64,000 nucleotides of DNA from positions 69,641,821-69,705,820 of the forward strand of contig NC_092346.1 in assembly GCF_963676685.1 (NCBI RefSeq). Direction: 5' to 3'. Source of the DNA: Mytilus edulis (Eukaryota; Mollusca; Bivalvia; Mytilida; Mytilidae). Below the pieces are notes generated by a model. The model was given only the letters and a program-made list of their open reading frames with translations. It made no database searches and was not told the origin of the DNA. Shown here one piece after another: positions 41,646 through 53,719 of the stretch (within the stretch, counting starts at the first letter, position 1; each line of letters begins with the position of its first letter). A program made the translations under genes and the position numbers.

Positions 41646-43054
41646 AGTTATTATCAATTCGTTTGATGTGTGTTTAGATTTTGATTTTTAATATTTGCTG
41701 AATGGACTGTCTGTTCTCAATTTTACTTGGTTTTTTTTTAATTTTTTTTCGTTATAAGAGATATGTACGGATATCAATATATTTCCAGTTTCGTATACAA
41801 ATGTATCGACAATTATTTACTTCAGTTACCCACATCATAAAGATATTCTGGACGGCTGTTTTCTCCATTTGGCGGTTGAATTATGAAAAAAAACTAAACA
41901 CTTAGTATTTCAGTTTCACATGTAGTAATACGTTAGAAAAGACACAACATACCGAAGAATAATAAATAGTTATTTCAGAATTGACAAAAAAAATATTGAC
42001 CAAAATCATCTTTGGATGTATATATATATATATATAACTGAAGTTACATTTATAATACATTTACCCTTGACCTGAACCTATTTCGATATCAGGATTGACA
42101 CTAAATCAATGAAAAGTGTGTCAACGACTTTTCCTTTAAGTATTTAGATTATTAAATACCAAATTAATCACAATCCCTACTTTACAATACTTCAAAATCG
42201 AATACAATGTTGTCAAGTTAAAACATTTTAAATTTAAACAGTATTCAAGTCATATATTTTACAAAAATAACAGCGAATCTTCACTTATATCTATATTTAT
42301 CTATTAAAAAAGGAGGGTTACTGATTACAATGTTTCTGTAGGCCAAGTCGACATATCAATAAGCTCAAAATATAAGTATAATGCTTTTGTTTTGATGGGT
42401 TTTTTTCTTATTTTTTTTTTCATGTTATTTAATTTATTGAATTTGCGGAACGGAAAATTAAATAATTAGTCATATGAAACCTAAAATTTAAAAAAAATAT
42501 GCATATTATTTTTATAACTAAATGAATAGTTTTCATTATAAAACGAATTGACATATATTTTTTTCTGAAGAATGTTCTGTAATTTGTCCACATTTAGAAG
42601 AAGTTCACTTTTTTTTTAATTGCTTGCTTCCAGGAAGCAATTCAACGTAATATGTTCCGTATGTGACCATAGCGTGACCCTACTAAAAAAATCCTGTGAT
42701 CGCAATACGCATGGATCTGTCATTAACATTAACTATTATCTGATTGTACATGTTCAACACGTTCTCAATATCCATGCTTCTTTGTTGATTGTTTACTATC
42801 AGGTTATATCGGTAAACTACTGCTTCAAAACACGGCAATTACTTAGATTCCATATTTTCACATTATAACAGACGATTTTACGATAAGTTTGTGTAAAAAA
42901 TTATACAATCGTGCACAGACGACTAAGTGTATGATATATACATGCATTAGTTCAAGAATTGGATAAAAAATTAATTTTTCACCAGTCACTCGTTACATAT
43001 AACTTTAAATGATACTTCCTGAGCTTTATTTATATATTTTTAGGGGAGAGGTAA
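41646..43054. other. Non-coding AT-rich stretch
   Basis: Contains a (TA)n tract near 42018-42034. No gene supported. Confidence 0.45.
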
Positions 43055-43275
43055 GTAAAAGAGGGGCTAGAGGTACCAGATGGACAATCAAACTCATAGA
43101 TCGAAAATAAACTGACGACGCCATTGGCTAGAAAATAAATAAAAAAACAGACAAATAATAATACAAGACATAACATAGAAAACTAAAGACTAAGCAACAC
43201 GAACTCCAAATATAACTGGGGGTGATCTCAAGTGCTCCGAAAGGGTAAGCAGATCCTGCTCCACATGTGGCATTA
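43055..43275 (-). repeat. Interspersed repeat R3
   Basis: Minus-strand copy: aactgggggtgatctcaagt, gctccgaaagggtaagcaga and tcctgctccacatgtggc. Confidence 0.85.
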
Positions 43276-44189
43276 TAGTGCTATAGAATTAACTATAATA
43301 GAACTGTTGAAAATAAATAACAGTATCGATCTTTCGTGATTTTCATGAATAATATAAAGTTAGAGTAGATGCACGGACACAAAAAAAAGTAATGTGAAAG
43401 GTTGCCATAAACATTGCCTAGGTATATTTTGACTTGAACTCGTTCTCTGTGTTTTTATGTCAATGATATTATAAATAGCTCTATAATACCAACAAGAAAC
43501 ATAAAGCGATTATCAAAACGATTATCATTTACGGAAAAGAAAATAAGAGCGCTTTAATCTACAATAAACCAATTCAAATTAAGCTTCACTTTTTGTCCTC
43601 AATTATTATTAAAGGAGAAATGTAGTATATAAAATGTACTGAAAGGGAGCAACAACTTATATATTCGGATAACTTATTTTTTCGTACATCACAATAATGT
43701 TTCGGAAATTAAATTATAGCATTCCACTTAAAAAAAAAAACCAATAAAAATGGCATTTTTTAATATTTCTTAAACTATTTGATCATGATATAAACCAAGT
43801 TTTTTTTCAAGATTTAGAAGTGTATAAAGTGTTTAAAATGTTTAAATTGTGAGAATCAAGGCCAAATTTGAAAGTTAGACTGAAGTCCTGTAGAATCTTC
43901 TATATTAACCTAAAAATGTGCAGATCCGCGACGGATATGTAAATATTAAACATTCCAACTCAATACTAGAAGAAAGATAAAGGATTGCATGTCAAGCTAG
44001 TTTGTTGTGTCTTTTTTTATCGCTCTTCAAGATTTAATGAGATATCACTATAATTTATTAAATTTGTAGGAAGGAGACGCAACTGCAATATTATAATAAC
44101 GGTATTTAAGAGCTTACACTACTTTAACAAAGACACAGAGTTATATTACAATCAGTTTTGACATAAGTTCAGCTCTGCTTTCATTCCGT
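43276..44189. other. Non-coding AT-rich stretch
   Basis: Nothing recognised. Confidence 0.45.
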
Positions 44190-44485
44190 ATAGTTAGTCA
44201 CCACTTCGGTGTTGACATGTATCACCATAATATGGTCATTTGTTTTATAAATTTACTGTATGCAAAAGTATGAATTATTCTAAATACTCAGGATTTTCAT
44301 ATCTCAGGCAGTAACCTTAACTGGATTTGGCCCATTTTGGGGGAATTTAGGGTCATCTATGCTCTTCATCTTTGCTTGCCTTTCTTTACTATTTTGACCT
44401 GAGCGTCACTGATGAGTTTTATGTAGACGAAACATGCGTCTTGCGTATTAAAATATAAGCCTAGTACTTTTAATAACTATAAGCA
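44190..44485 (+). repeat. Interspersed repeat R2
   Basis: gttagtcaccacttcggtgt, tgacatgtatcaccataata, gagcgtcactgatgagtttt and gacgaaacatgcgtcttgcg. Confidence 0.8.
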
Positions 44486-44499
44486 TGTCGTAATGTTGA

Positions 44500-44885
44500 T
44501 TATTTGTGAATTTCTCTGTCCTGTATGTTCTTCCATTTATTTGTGTGGTAGATCTGTGTACATGTAATGTTGTCATTTTAGTGTTATATCTAACATTGCC
44601 ATTAAAGCGAGAGGTCTGACTAGCCACAAAACCAGGTTCAATACTTCATTTTTTTTTCTTAGAATGTCTTGTACTAAGTCAGGAAAATGGCCATTGTTAT
44701 ACCAAAGTTCGTTTCTGTGTGTGTTACATTTTAGTGTTGTGTTTCTGTTGTTTCGTTATTCTCCTCTTATATTTGATGTGGTTTCCTCAGTTTTAGTTTG
44801 TAACCCGGATTCGTTTTTTTCTCAATCGATTTATGAATCTCGAACACCGGTATACTAATGTTGTCTTTGTTTGTGGCTTAATATT
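44500..44885 (-). repeat. Interspersed repeat R4
   Basis: tgtgaatttctctgtcctgt, aacattgccattaaagcga, gaggtctgactagccacaaa and cctcagttttagtttgtaac. Full-length relative of 24775-25090. Confidence 0.75.
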
Positions 44886-45499
44886 TTCAAATATAGGAAA
44901 ACTATAAGTTGCACCATATTTTCAACCGATGATACCTTCTCATAATTGTGATTTGTGTTTGAGTATCTGTGTGTATGGTTTGTGTGTTGTATGGGTATAT
45001 TGTCTTTGCAATATACACATCTTCATTCTGACATATGACATGGTAGGGACATAAGCATGTAAATGCCTGGAAAGAATAAAACTGACTATAATTATCTATG
45101 AAGCTAAGTGGCTTTTAGTGCATTATATTAAGTTCAAATATAAATATCAAATAAAAGCCAATGAATATGAATAGCTTCACTATAAACTTTAGGCATCAAT
45201 GTCTTTAAATAATCTCGGTAATTGTTTCAGATGTTTTGTGATAGAAGCAGCATATACAATGGGAGCAAAATAATTGTAATTAATACTTATAACTCAAGAA
45301 AAGTGGGGAGAATAAACGAAAATATATTACATGTCAGGATCATCTACAAAAAAGATTCCAATCTATTCTGAAATTCCCTATATGACATTTCCTTGTGATT
45401 TTCTTTGAAGAAAAAAACACACTTCTGTATATAACGTCCGTATATTGTGAACACGCTATACTGCTTGAATTCGAAGTAAAATCACAAAAAACAATGACC

Positions 45500-45670
45500 T
45501 CCGAGCAAAATTCAAAACGCAAAATCTCTAATCAAATGGCAAAATCAAAAGCTCAAACACATCAAAGGAATGGACAACTACTGTCATGCTCCTGACTTGG
45601 TACAGGCATTTTCATCTGTAAAATGGTCAGTTGAACCTGGTTTTATAGCTAGCTACACCTCTCACTTAGA
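45500..45670 (+). repeat. Interspersed repeat R4
   Basis: caaatggcaaaatcaaaagc, aaacacatcaaaggaatgga, catgctcctgacttggtaca and ttttatagctagctacacct. Confidence 0.8.
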
Positions 45671-45769
45671 GCTTGCAATATTTTTTTTGAGTATATCCAT
45701 ACTTTCAAAATTGTATCTAAATATATACATTGTTGGGTGTTAAACACGTTGACCCATCAAATAGTTGTT

Positions 45770-46830
45770 TAAAGTGTTGAAGAGCTATTTAACAAAATAA
45801 TAATGTACCTACAAAAATAGCCAAATCCATTTTAGATCAATTTTGCCAGAGGGAATTAAAACCTTTGTTTCTGATAATTATTAAATATTAAATTAAGTAC
45901 TGACTATTATGCTGATACCCCCGGGGACTGGTAATCTACCAGCAGAGGTATCGACCCAGAGCTGTTAAAACAACACGTTATAGATTGCATGAGTCCGAAG
46001 CGCTTTTCTGGATTTAACTTCATCAGGAACGTTCAAGGCCTAATATTTAAAATACAAAGATGCATCAGAACCACAACAGTAAAAGAGAAATATTACCAAA
46101 CACGACCTAATAAAATAGCCAAATCCATCTAGGGTTACTTTGCATGAGTGGTTTGAAACCTTAGTTTCTACTAATTTCAAAATGTATTAACGGATAATTT
46201 TAGAAAGGTATGTTTATAAATCATGTCAGTGCCGGAGTACTGACTACAGGGCTTCTGGTCACTCTGAGACTGATAGTCCACAAGCAGATGTATCTGTCAA
46301 ATGCTGTAAAAATTCAGGCGTCTAAAGTGCTTTTCTTCATTTTCTTACATCAGGAACTTTCAAAACCAAATATTTGAAAGCAAAAAGATGTACAACAACC
46401 GGAACAGTTGAAGGGCTATATAACCAAATAAGACTTTTAAAAATTGCCAAATGCATATAATGTTAATTTTGCCTGAGGGAGTTGAAACCTTAGTTATAAT
46501 ATCAAAATTTATGAACCGATAATTTTAGAAAGGTCTCTTATCAATCATGTCAGTACATAAGTACTGACTACTGGGCTGGTGATACGCTGGGTGACTGACA
46601 CTCCATCAGCAGAGGTATCGACCAAGTGCTGTCATCAGGAACGTTCAAAGCAAAATCATGTCAGTACCAAAGTTCTGACTATTGAGCTTGTGATGCGCTC
46701 GGGAAATGATAATTCGCAAGCAGAGGTATCAACTAAGTGCGATAAAAATTATAATAACACGTTATACATTCAATGCGTCCGAAACGCTGTTCCGGATTTA
46801 CCTTCATCAGACACGCTCAAATTAAATATG
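45770..46830 (+). repeat. R6 repeat cluster
   Basis: Several diverged copies in a row: acacgttatagattgcatga, gtccgaagcgcttttctgga, tttaacttcatcaggaacgt, then similar blocks near 46310, 46600 and 46740-46815, each with a tactgactactgggct-type segment. A related copy is at 38320. Confidence 0.7.
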
Positions 46831-49439
46831 GCATTAGAAAATTACTGACGAGGGTCATGACTAATCATTCCATATCAACTTGCCATTAGCAATACGTCAT
46901 TACCCATAAGTAGAACACGAACTGTTCATCCTAATATCGGTATATTGATCACGTTGTTGTCCGGGTTTTTTTGTATTAATAAATGCATATTTAAATATAT
47001 CTTAAGAATAAAAGAATCAATTAAACAACAAGTACATGTATGTTTTTTATTGCTATTTTGGTATCATATCGGTTATGACAATTTAAAAATCATTAAATGC
47101 CTGCATTATTCCACTAAGCGATGTCGTAGTTTGTCAGTGATTCCGTTTTGCAACATGTAAAGCGAGTGTATATATGAATGTTGCATGGGAGGTTACTCCA
47201 ATGATCTTGATAGATTACATAAATATGTAAATTTGTTTTCTTATTGGAAAACACTATTGAAATAGAATGAAATATTTTAAGAAATCTCTACCTCATTCAA
47301 TTTATGTTTTTTTTTATGACTCATAACATATTACAAGAACACTGATCAAACGGGGTTTAAAATAACATATAGACGGCCTAGTATCTAAAATGATAACTAA
47401 ACACAGAGACAAAGGAATACTAGTACAAAAATGTATATATATTTATATTAGCTCTTTAAGTAATTTAACAAACAAAACAAAACAGAGAAATGGCAAAAAA
47501 GGTACCAGCACAAAAACAACGTTGTACACTTTTATAAAAGTGACAGTTGACACTCTAAAGGGGAATAAGAATCAGTGCATGTGGTTATTCTTGAAAAAAG
47601 TTAGTCACATCTAACACAAAGTAAACTTCAGAAACAAAAAGACAATAAGATTAACGATAGAAATTGTTCTGCATCAGATGCGCATTTCGACAATCAATGT
47701 CTCTTGAATGATGCTCGAGGCAATTGACACTTTCCCATGACATAAATAGTGTAAGTCTTTGGCGTATGTCATAGGTAAAACACATTTCCTTGAATATTAC
47801 CTTGTTGTCACTCTCACAACTACGTGTCTTGATAGTTTTATGCTTTATCTGTCCAAGGGTCAGTTGGTGCAATAATTTTTATATGTCATTCGTTATTTGT
47901 TCAAAATCAAATAGCATAGCTGATAATAACGACTGTGTCAACTATTTCTAGAGAGCTGAGGATTTTGTTTATATCTCGAATAAGCCACGAGCTATTGTGG
48001 GTCAGAAGGAAAAGCTTCCAACGGATTTTTAAAGGTAAAAGGAAGATAACAATAATAAAGGCAGACAAGGAAAACACGAGAACTAGCACATGGTGAAGCC
48101 AACAGCAAGGTTTACTCAAAAATACATAATTGTCACCTCGACTTCCTAAGTTTGATAAATAGACTTATTTTTAAACTGGTGTCTTTTTAGTTGCTATATA
48201 AATACAAAGTAGTGTCCGAGCGGCATGGAAACATGCAGTATATCTCATCTCCTGTTAACAAAGAGTGTCATTATCTTTGCAAGTTGAAGAAACCTTGCAA
48301 CAAGTTGGGTAGGCAAAGTTTCTTACCTTGCCTAATGAGCACCTTTTCGATTGCCCCCTCGACTCACACGGTTACATAATACAATCGAATCAATTAATAT
48401 AATTTATTTTGCTCCTGATTATGATAACGCTTTTCGAAAATCGCAAACAGTTTCTCTTCTATCCTGTGCTGATTGAATTCATAGTTAAAACTTCACAAAC
48501 TTTTAACTGTATATTTTCTACGTTAATTTCCCGAAACAGTTGTAAGACATTCATTTACTAGAAGATTCACTTGACTTGTAAGAAAGCTTATAATTGTGGA
48601 ATTAAATCAAGATAAACTATCTCAATAAAACTCCATGTTGTATTATTTTTATTTAGCAATTCCAGCAAAACATATTATGTTCCAATGTCTATCAACACAC
48701 TACATTAAAATACATTTTTCAACTACCTTTAAAACATTACATTCTATCTGTAATTTCCAATAATTGTTAGTTCTGTACATTTATTTCTTAGCATTGATCA
48801 ATATTTCTTTGAAGTACTTCATCTATGAAGACATTTATATCTTATACAATACTGAAGCAGGTCGCTGTTTCATATATGTATTTACATAATTGATATGGTA
48901 AAATTGCTGTCTATTGTCAGGAACTCATTCAATGATCACGGTGAATATTATGTCCCAAAAGATACATTATCATGCAGGTTCTACGATAAAACACGATATA
49001 AGCTCGATTCTATTGAACTATTGATCAGGTTTTAAATGTTTTGGTTCCAGCTCGACTGGAAGGGAAGCGGTAGGGGACTTGGAAATACTCTTTACGTATG
49101 GAAAATTATATTTAATATGGTAGGTAACAATAATAAAGTAGTATATGAATGATTGATAAAAATCACTTACTGCTGAAACGGTAAAGTCTCAACTTAATAC
49201 ATAAAACATTAATAACGCGATAAAAACATAAATTTGCCTTAATCGCTGTCAATTTTTATTTGCATGCATCTAACCTTAAGTATGTATACATGCATGTGTG
49301 TGTGTCTGTATGTGTGTTGAAGAACAAAGTAAACATTATAGTGTGCATTTACCTGGGCTAGAACTTATACTTTTCCCTCTCACTTTTACGGCATCACTGC
49401 CTAGCATTGCCTTATCCCCTATATATACTTATGTGTAAA
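46831..49439. other. Non-coding stretch, no supported gene
   Basis: AT-rich. A minus-strand open frame at 47907-48119 encodes a hydrophobic stretch but has no ATG start or clear splice sites. A short TG-rich tract lies near 49290. Confidence 0.4.
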
Positions 49440-49595
49440 TAAAACTTATTATTGATACCAGGATAAAAAATTATGACGCGCCTTTCTGCAACTAACGACT
49501 CATCTGTGACGCTCAAATAAAAAAAGTTATAAATGCCAAAGAAAGTACTGAGTTGAAGAACACTGAGGACCCAAAATCCTGTTGAAGAACATCTT
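49440..49595 (-). repeat. R2 fragment
   Basis: ttattattgataccaggata, atgacgcgcctttctgcaac, aacgactcatctgtgacgct and gttgaagaacactgagga. Confidence 0.75.
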
Positions 49596-51292
49596 TATTA
49601 TATGTCATAATTATGTCCCGCCTCAAATATTGGTCATGTTAACGAATCCTTGTTCTACCCATGATTGCGTCATATACGTCATAAGTATACTTCCTTTTTT
49701 TTCAAATTAATGTTCCAATCAAATTTATGTTCTATTCATGGACTGTCTTGTGTTACGTTACAAACGTCAAACATATGTGTATGACCACATTGTTTTCATG
49801 TGTATGAACACTTTTAAATGAATGGTTCTATTTGTAATATGTTTGACAAACAACAGATTCGAGGCTGTACATACGTTAACTGTAAGAACTGTTACTTAGA
49901 CCAGACTGCAAAAATAGAATGAAATGGTTTGAATTTACAAATTCTAGAAAGTATATTTTTTTTGTAATTGGTGGTAAACTGTGAAAGGATCACAATCTTT
50001 TGTTTAGCACTATTTGTGTTTCCAATCTAGTTTTTAGCAATAACAACATGTATTTTGATACAAGTTTTAAATTTTTTATTGTTTCCCGCATTTTTTTCAA
50101 GGTGTCAAAATGTTTTCAGTACAATCGTAAGCAATACCATTATTATAATCTATCTTAACTATGATAAAGGTTAACCTAGTAATCCCTTTAAAGATTTTGT
50201 ATTAAAACATTACATTTGCTTAATTTCAGCTGTTTGATTCAATCTGAATACAGTGAAGATAAATCGACCAAAACTCAATAAACATTTCGACTGGTGGCGT
50301 ACTTTACAATTTCTGTTGTCTTTTCTGAGTGTAATATAAACATGTTTATGTCCGTTTTGAAGTGTAAAGTCGCTTTTAGAATAACGACGTTTATGTCATT
50401 TAGCCGTTTATCTGTATAAATTATTTAGAGTTGTTTGTTGTTAATTTGATTAGATAGTGTTTCAGCCAGTAAATCAAACTACTGAATGTTTCAAGCCATA
50501 AAAACCATAACCATTTAAACACTTTCTACAATTGTCTTGGTAGTTTTTGAATTTCTATATTTCAGTAAAATGTCAATGGTGGCGTATATGTTCTTCGAAA
50601 TGACGCCCCAAATCTACGGGTAATCATTCAAATTATCGTTATTCCCGTGATGCATTATTTCAATATTTTTGTCTGTCTTAATGGATATTAAGCAATAGCA
50701 TTATTCGAAGTCAAATAACATTGTAAATTATACCTTGTTATTTGTGAAAAGCGACAGTTAAATATTCCTATTTTATAACCAGTCACCGTTAGGGAGTTCC
50801 TAGTTATGAAATATAACTAGGGACCCCTTATTTATAAACAGTAACTATCGAATCCTTACATGCTTATAACTAGTAATTATGAAGTCCCTATTTATAAACA
50901 GTAACTACACGATCCCATTTGTATTACATGTACAAATAAGAAATTTAAAAAAAAATACTGTATCAAAAGTATATTTTTCAACCACCAACAATTATAATTA
51001 TAAAATGATGATAATTAATTTCCAGGTCAGCCGGTTATTTTATTAGGTGCATGAAACTTGTAATTTTGTCAGTTCTGACCAGCCGTTTATTTCCGAGCAA
51101 AAAACACCCAGGTATTTAGATGGCGTTAACTTTTCGGATATTGTAGGCACATGCCATTCATATATTTGTCAGACAAAGCCTCGGACCTCTCGCATAGACC
51201 ACACGAATTTTTTTCGGGTACAATTACACCTGATACATGTCATAAACCGACTACTTAGTTATTTGTAAGAAATAGTCAATCTCGGTATTTGT
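49596..51292. other. Non-coding stretch
   Basis: No gene. 50770-50920 carries a small two-copy repeat (tatttataaacagtaact twice) with inverted taactag motifs. Confidence 0.45.
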
Positions 51293-51466
51293 AAACATCA
51301 TTCATTCAGTTATATGCCAGGAACATGTCAATCCGGTGTTCTGTATTGTAAAACATCATTCCTTCAGTTATATGCCAGGAACATGTCAATCCGCTGTTCT
51401 GTATTGTAAAACATCATTCCTTCAGTTATATGCCAGGAACATGTCAATCCGCTGTTCTGTATTGAC
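51293..51466. repeat. 58-bp tandem repeat, three copies
   Basis: acatcattccttcagttata, tgccaggaacatgtcaatcc and gctgttctgtattgtaaa repeat at exactly 58 bp spacing (51301, 51359, 51417), nearly perfect. Confidence 0.95.
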
Positions 51467-51799
51467 TAGCTAGTACTGTCGATCCATTGTCAAAATAATT
51501 GTCTTCAGGTAATTTGATTTACCTTAGATGTCTTGAAACTTTCCTATTTATCATCAATTTATAAAAATATGCATAAGGAATATGAGAGGTATACACATCT
51601 TAGACAGTAACCCAACCATACAATGACAATCAAGAGACAAACAAAAGGTAGCACACTCTTAATCTGACATGTTTGTAAGTTTATTGCAATATTTGTATAT
51701 ATTTCGTCATATTTTCAATTTAACGCATTCACTTGTGGGAAGTATTCACCACAGTTCCAGGTAAGGTTAAACATGAGCGCGAGAATAATGGTAAATATA

Positions 51800-51915
51800 A
51801 AAAAGAAGATGTGATATGATTGCCAATGAGACAACTCTCCACAAGAGACCAAATGATTCAGAAATTAACAACTATAGGTCACCGTACGGCCTACAACAAT
51901 GAGCATAGCTCAATT
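51800..51915 (+). repeat. Interspersed repeat R1, head
   Basis: aagaagatgtgatatgattg, aactctccacaagagaccaa and caactataggtcaccgtacg. Confidence 0.85.
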
Positions 51916-52266
51916 GGCGCAGAAGCAAAGCACCGCTTGACTAGTGTTGCAATTGCTGCTTCCATAATTTTCTTTCTTATTTTGTTCCATTAACATAAAA
52001 ACATGTCATCGTTGACGCTTTTGCAACGTTTCGCTATACAGGGACTTTTTATTACTCGATTATACATTAATGGGGATTGTTTATTACCGAAGGTCGGTAT
52101 GGTTATCTTTATAGTTATTACAATGAACTTTTCTACTTTCTATGATGGAAAGTTGTTTCATTGGCATCAATAGCATTGTTTTGTGTTGTACTATGTATGT
52201 CTAAAATATTGAATTTTACACCACCAACGATGGACGAAGAACCATGATGGGTTTTGATGTTGTTAA

Positions 52267-53719
52267 ACCCCAGTCCCACTAGACCAAGATCGCACCACGC
52301 TCACGGCGATCTAAAACAAATTTAGATCGTGGTGAGGTCGCGGTATGAGCGGCATGAAAATGTAAATTTTCGTTGCTTTCACGATGCTACTACATCCTCA
52401 TTACGCTTCTACAACGATCCCGCTACGATTATAACACGTTCTCACCGCGCTTATTCTGCGACCTTACTACGCTTATCAAGATCTTTCTACGCTCATCACG
52501 TTCTTACTTCGACCATACCACGAGTTATCCGATTGCAACACGATTTTACCACGCTACTACTGCGATTATAGCACGTGTTTACCACGATTACAATTACGTT
52601 CAAACCGCGATCTTACTGCGCTCTCAACAATAACGTCAACATCGTGTTCCATATCAATACAGTATCATTCCTTCAGTTCTATTTCTGATTAATACGTAGA
52701 TTTCTCGAAAAAAATACAGTCATACCACCAAAATCTACTAGAACACGTGGGCGTGGTGTTAGGGTTGATGTACATGTAGAGGCAAATGGAGCTCTGATAG
52801 TAACGAATCTTAATCAAGTAGAGATGTCGGACCGACCAATCCGACCTAAATTACAACCCATTGCTGGTCCATAAAACTGAAATGACGATATTTTAGTGAA
52901 CGATAGCAGATATGAAACAGATGTGTCAATAGACATAGGAAGATGTGGTATGAGTGCCAATGAGACAACTCTCAATCCAAAAAACAATTTTTAAAAGTAA
53001 CCATTATAGGCCAAGATACGGCCTTCAACACGGAGCCTTGGGTTACACCGAACAGCAAGATATAAAAGGCCCCACAAATTACTAGTGTAAAACCATTAAA
53101 ACGGGAAAACCAACGGTCTAATCTATACGAAAACAAAAAGCATGGTTGAGCCGTTAGAGAAAATGGACAAGAAGTCCCTATTACATACAGACAAACAAAA
53201 CCTGGAGAGAATTAATATATTTTATGGGAAAATGACAATGAGAACAATGGTCGTAGTATGAACGTAGTCAAGTCGTAAGAAGAGCGTGATGCGGACGGCA
53301 AGGGCGTGCTAGATGATCGTACTATGGTCGTGAACAGCGTGGTATAGTCGTAGTGGAAGAGCGGTGAGAACGTGATGGTCGTGGTGAGGTCCTAAATAAC
53401 GTCGCAATGATCGTAGCGCAGTTTCTCCGAATAGAATCACTCTTTCGCTACGCTCTCACTACGATGGCACAACGACCTTTGCGATCTTACTACGATCTTA
53501 GTGCGCTCTCACTACGCTTCTACTACGACCTGTTTTCGCCACGACCGCACCACGATTGTTTTAAACATGTTCAAAGTTTGCCACGCTCATCACGATCTTG
53601 AAGACCTCACCACGACCGTGATACGACCTTACTGCGATCTACACGATCGTACTACGATCATTAAAATTTGCATTTTTTTCACAGATCGTAGTGCGATCGT
53701 GGCCTAGTGGGACTGGGGT
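52267..53719. mobile_element. TIR element filled with degenerate CACGATC-type repeats
   Basis: The left end accccagtcccactagacca (continuing agatcgcaccacg) matches the inverse of the right end (cgtagtgcgatcgtggcctagtgggactggggt): about 33 bp termini with few mismatches. The body is dominated by tacgatc, ctacgctc, cacgatc and ttaccacg motifs, giving protein-like but meaningless frames. An R1 copy (52935-53150) is nested inside. No transposase. Confidence 0.75.
52935..53150 (+). repeat. Interspersed repeat R1, nested
   Basis: aggaagatgtggtatgagtg, ccaatgagacaactctcaat, acggccttcaacacggagcc, accgaacagcaagatataaa and aaaaccattaaaacgggaaa. Confidence 0.85.

Noticed and set aside
47907..48119. Minus-strand frame with a strong hydrophobic helix (HHVLVLVFSLSAFIIVIFLL)
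   Set aside because: It starts on TTG, has no convincing acceptor or donor, and no neighbouring exon continues it. Could be an exon of an unseen gene, but not supportable here.
51293..51466. CRISPR-like regular repeat
   Set aside because: Three contiguous 58-bp copies without distinct spacers; a plain tandem repeat in a eukaryotic genome.
51903..51990. tRNA-like A box (tagctcaattgg)
   Set aside because: No B box (GTTCRANNC) and no acceptor stem pairing found downstream; it follows an R1 head, so at best a SINE-like coincidence.
52329..53707. Frames rich in H, R, T and Y
   Set aside because: Translation of the CACGATC/TACGCTC array in TIR element 2, not protein genes.
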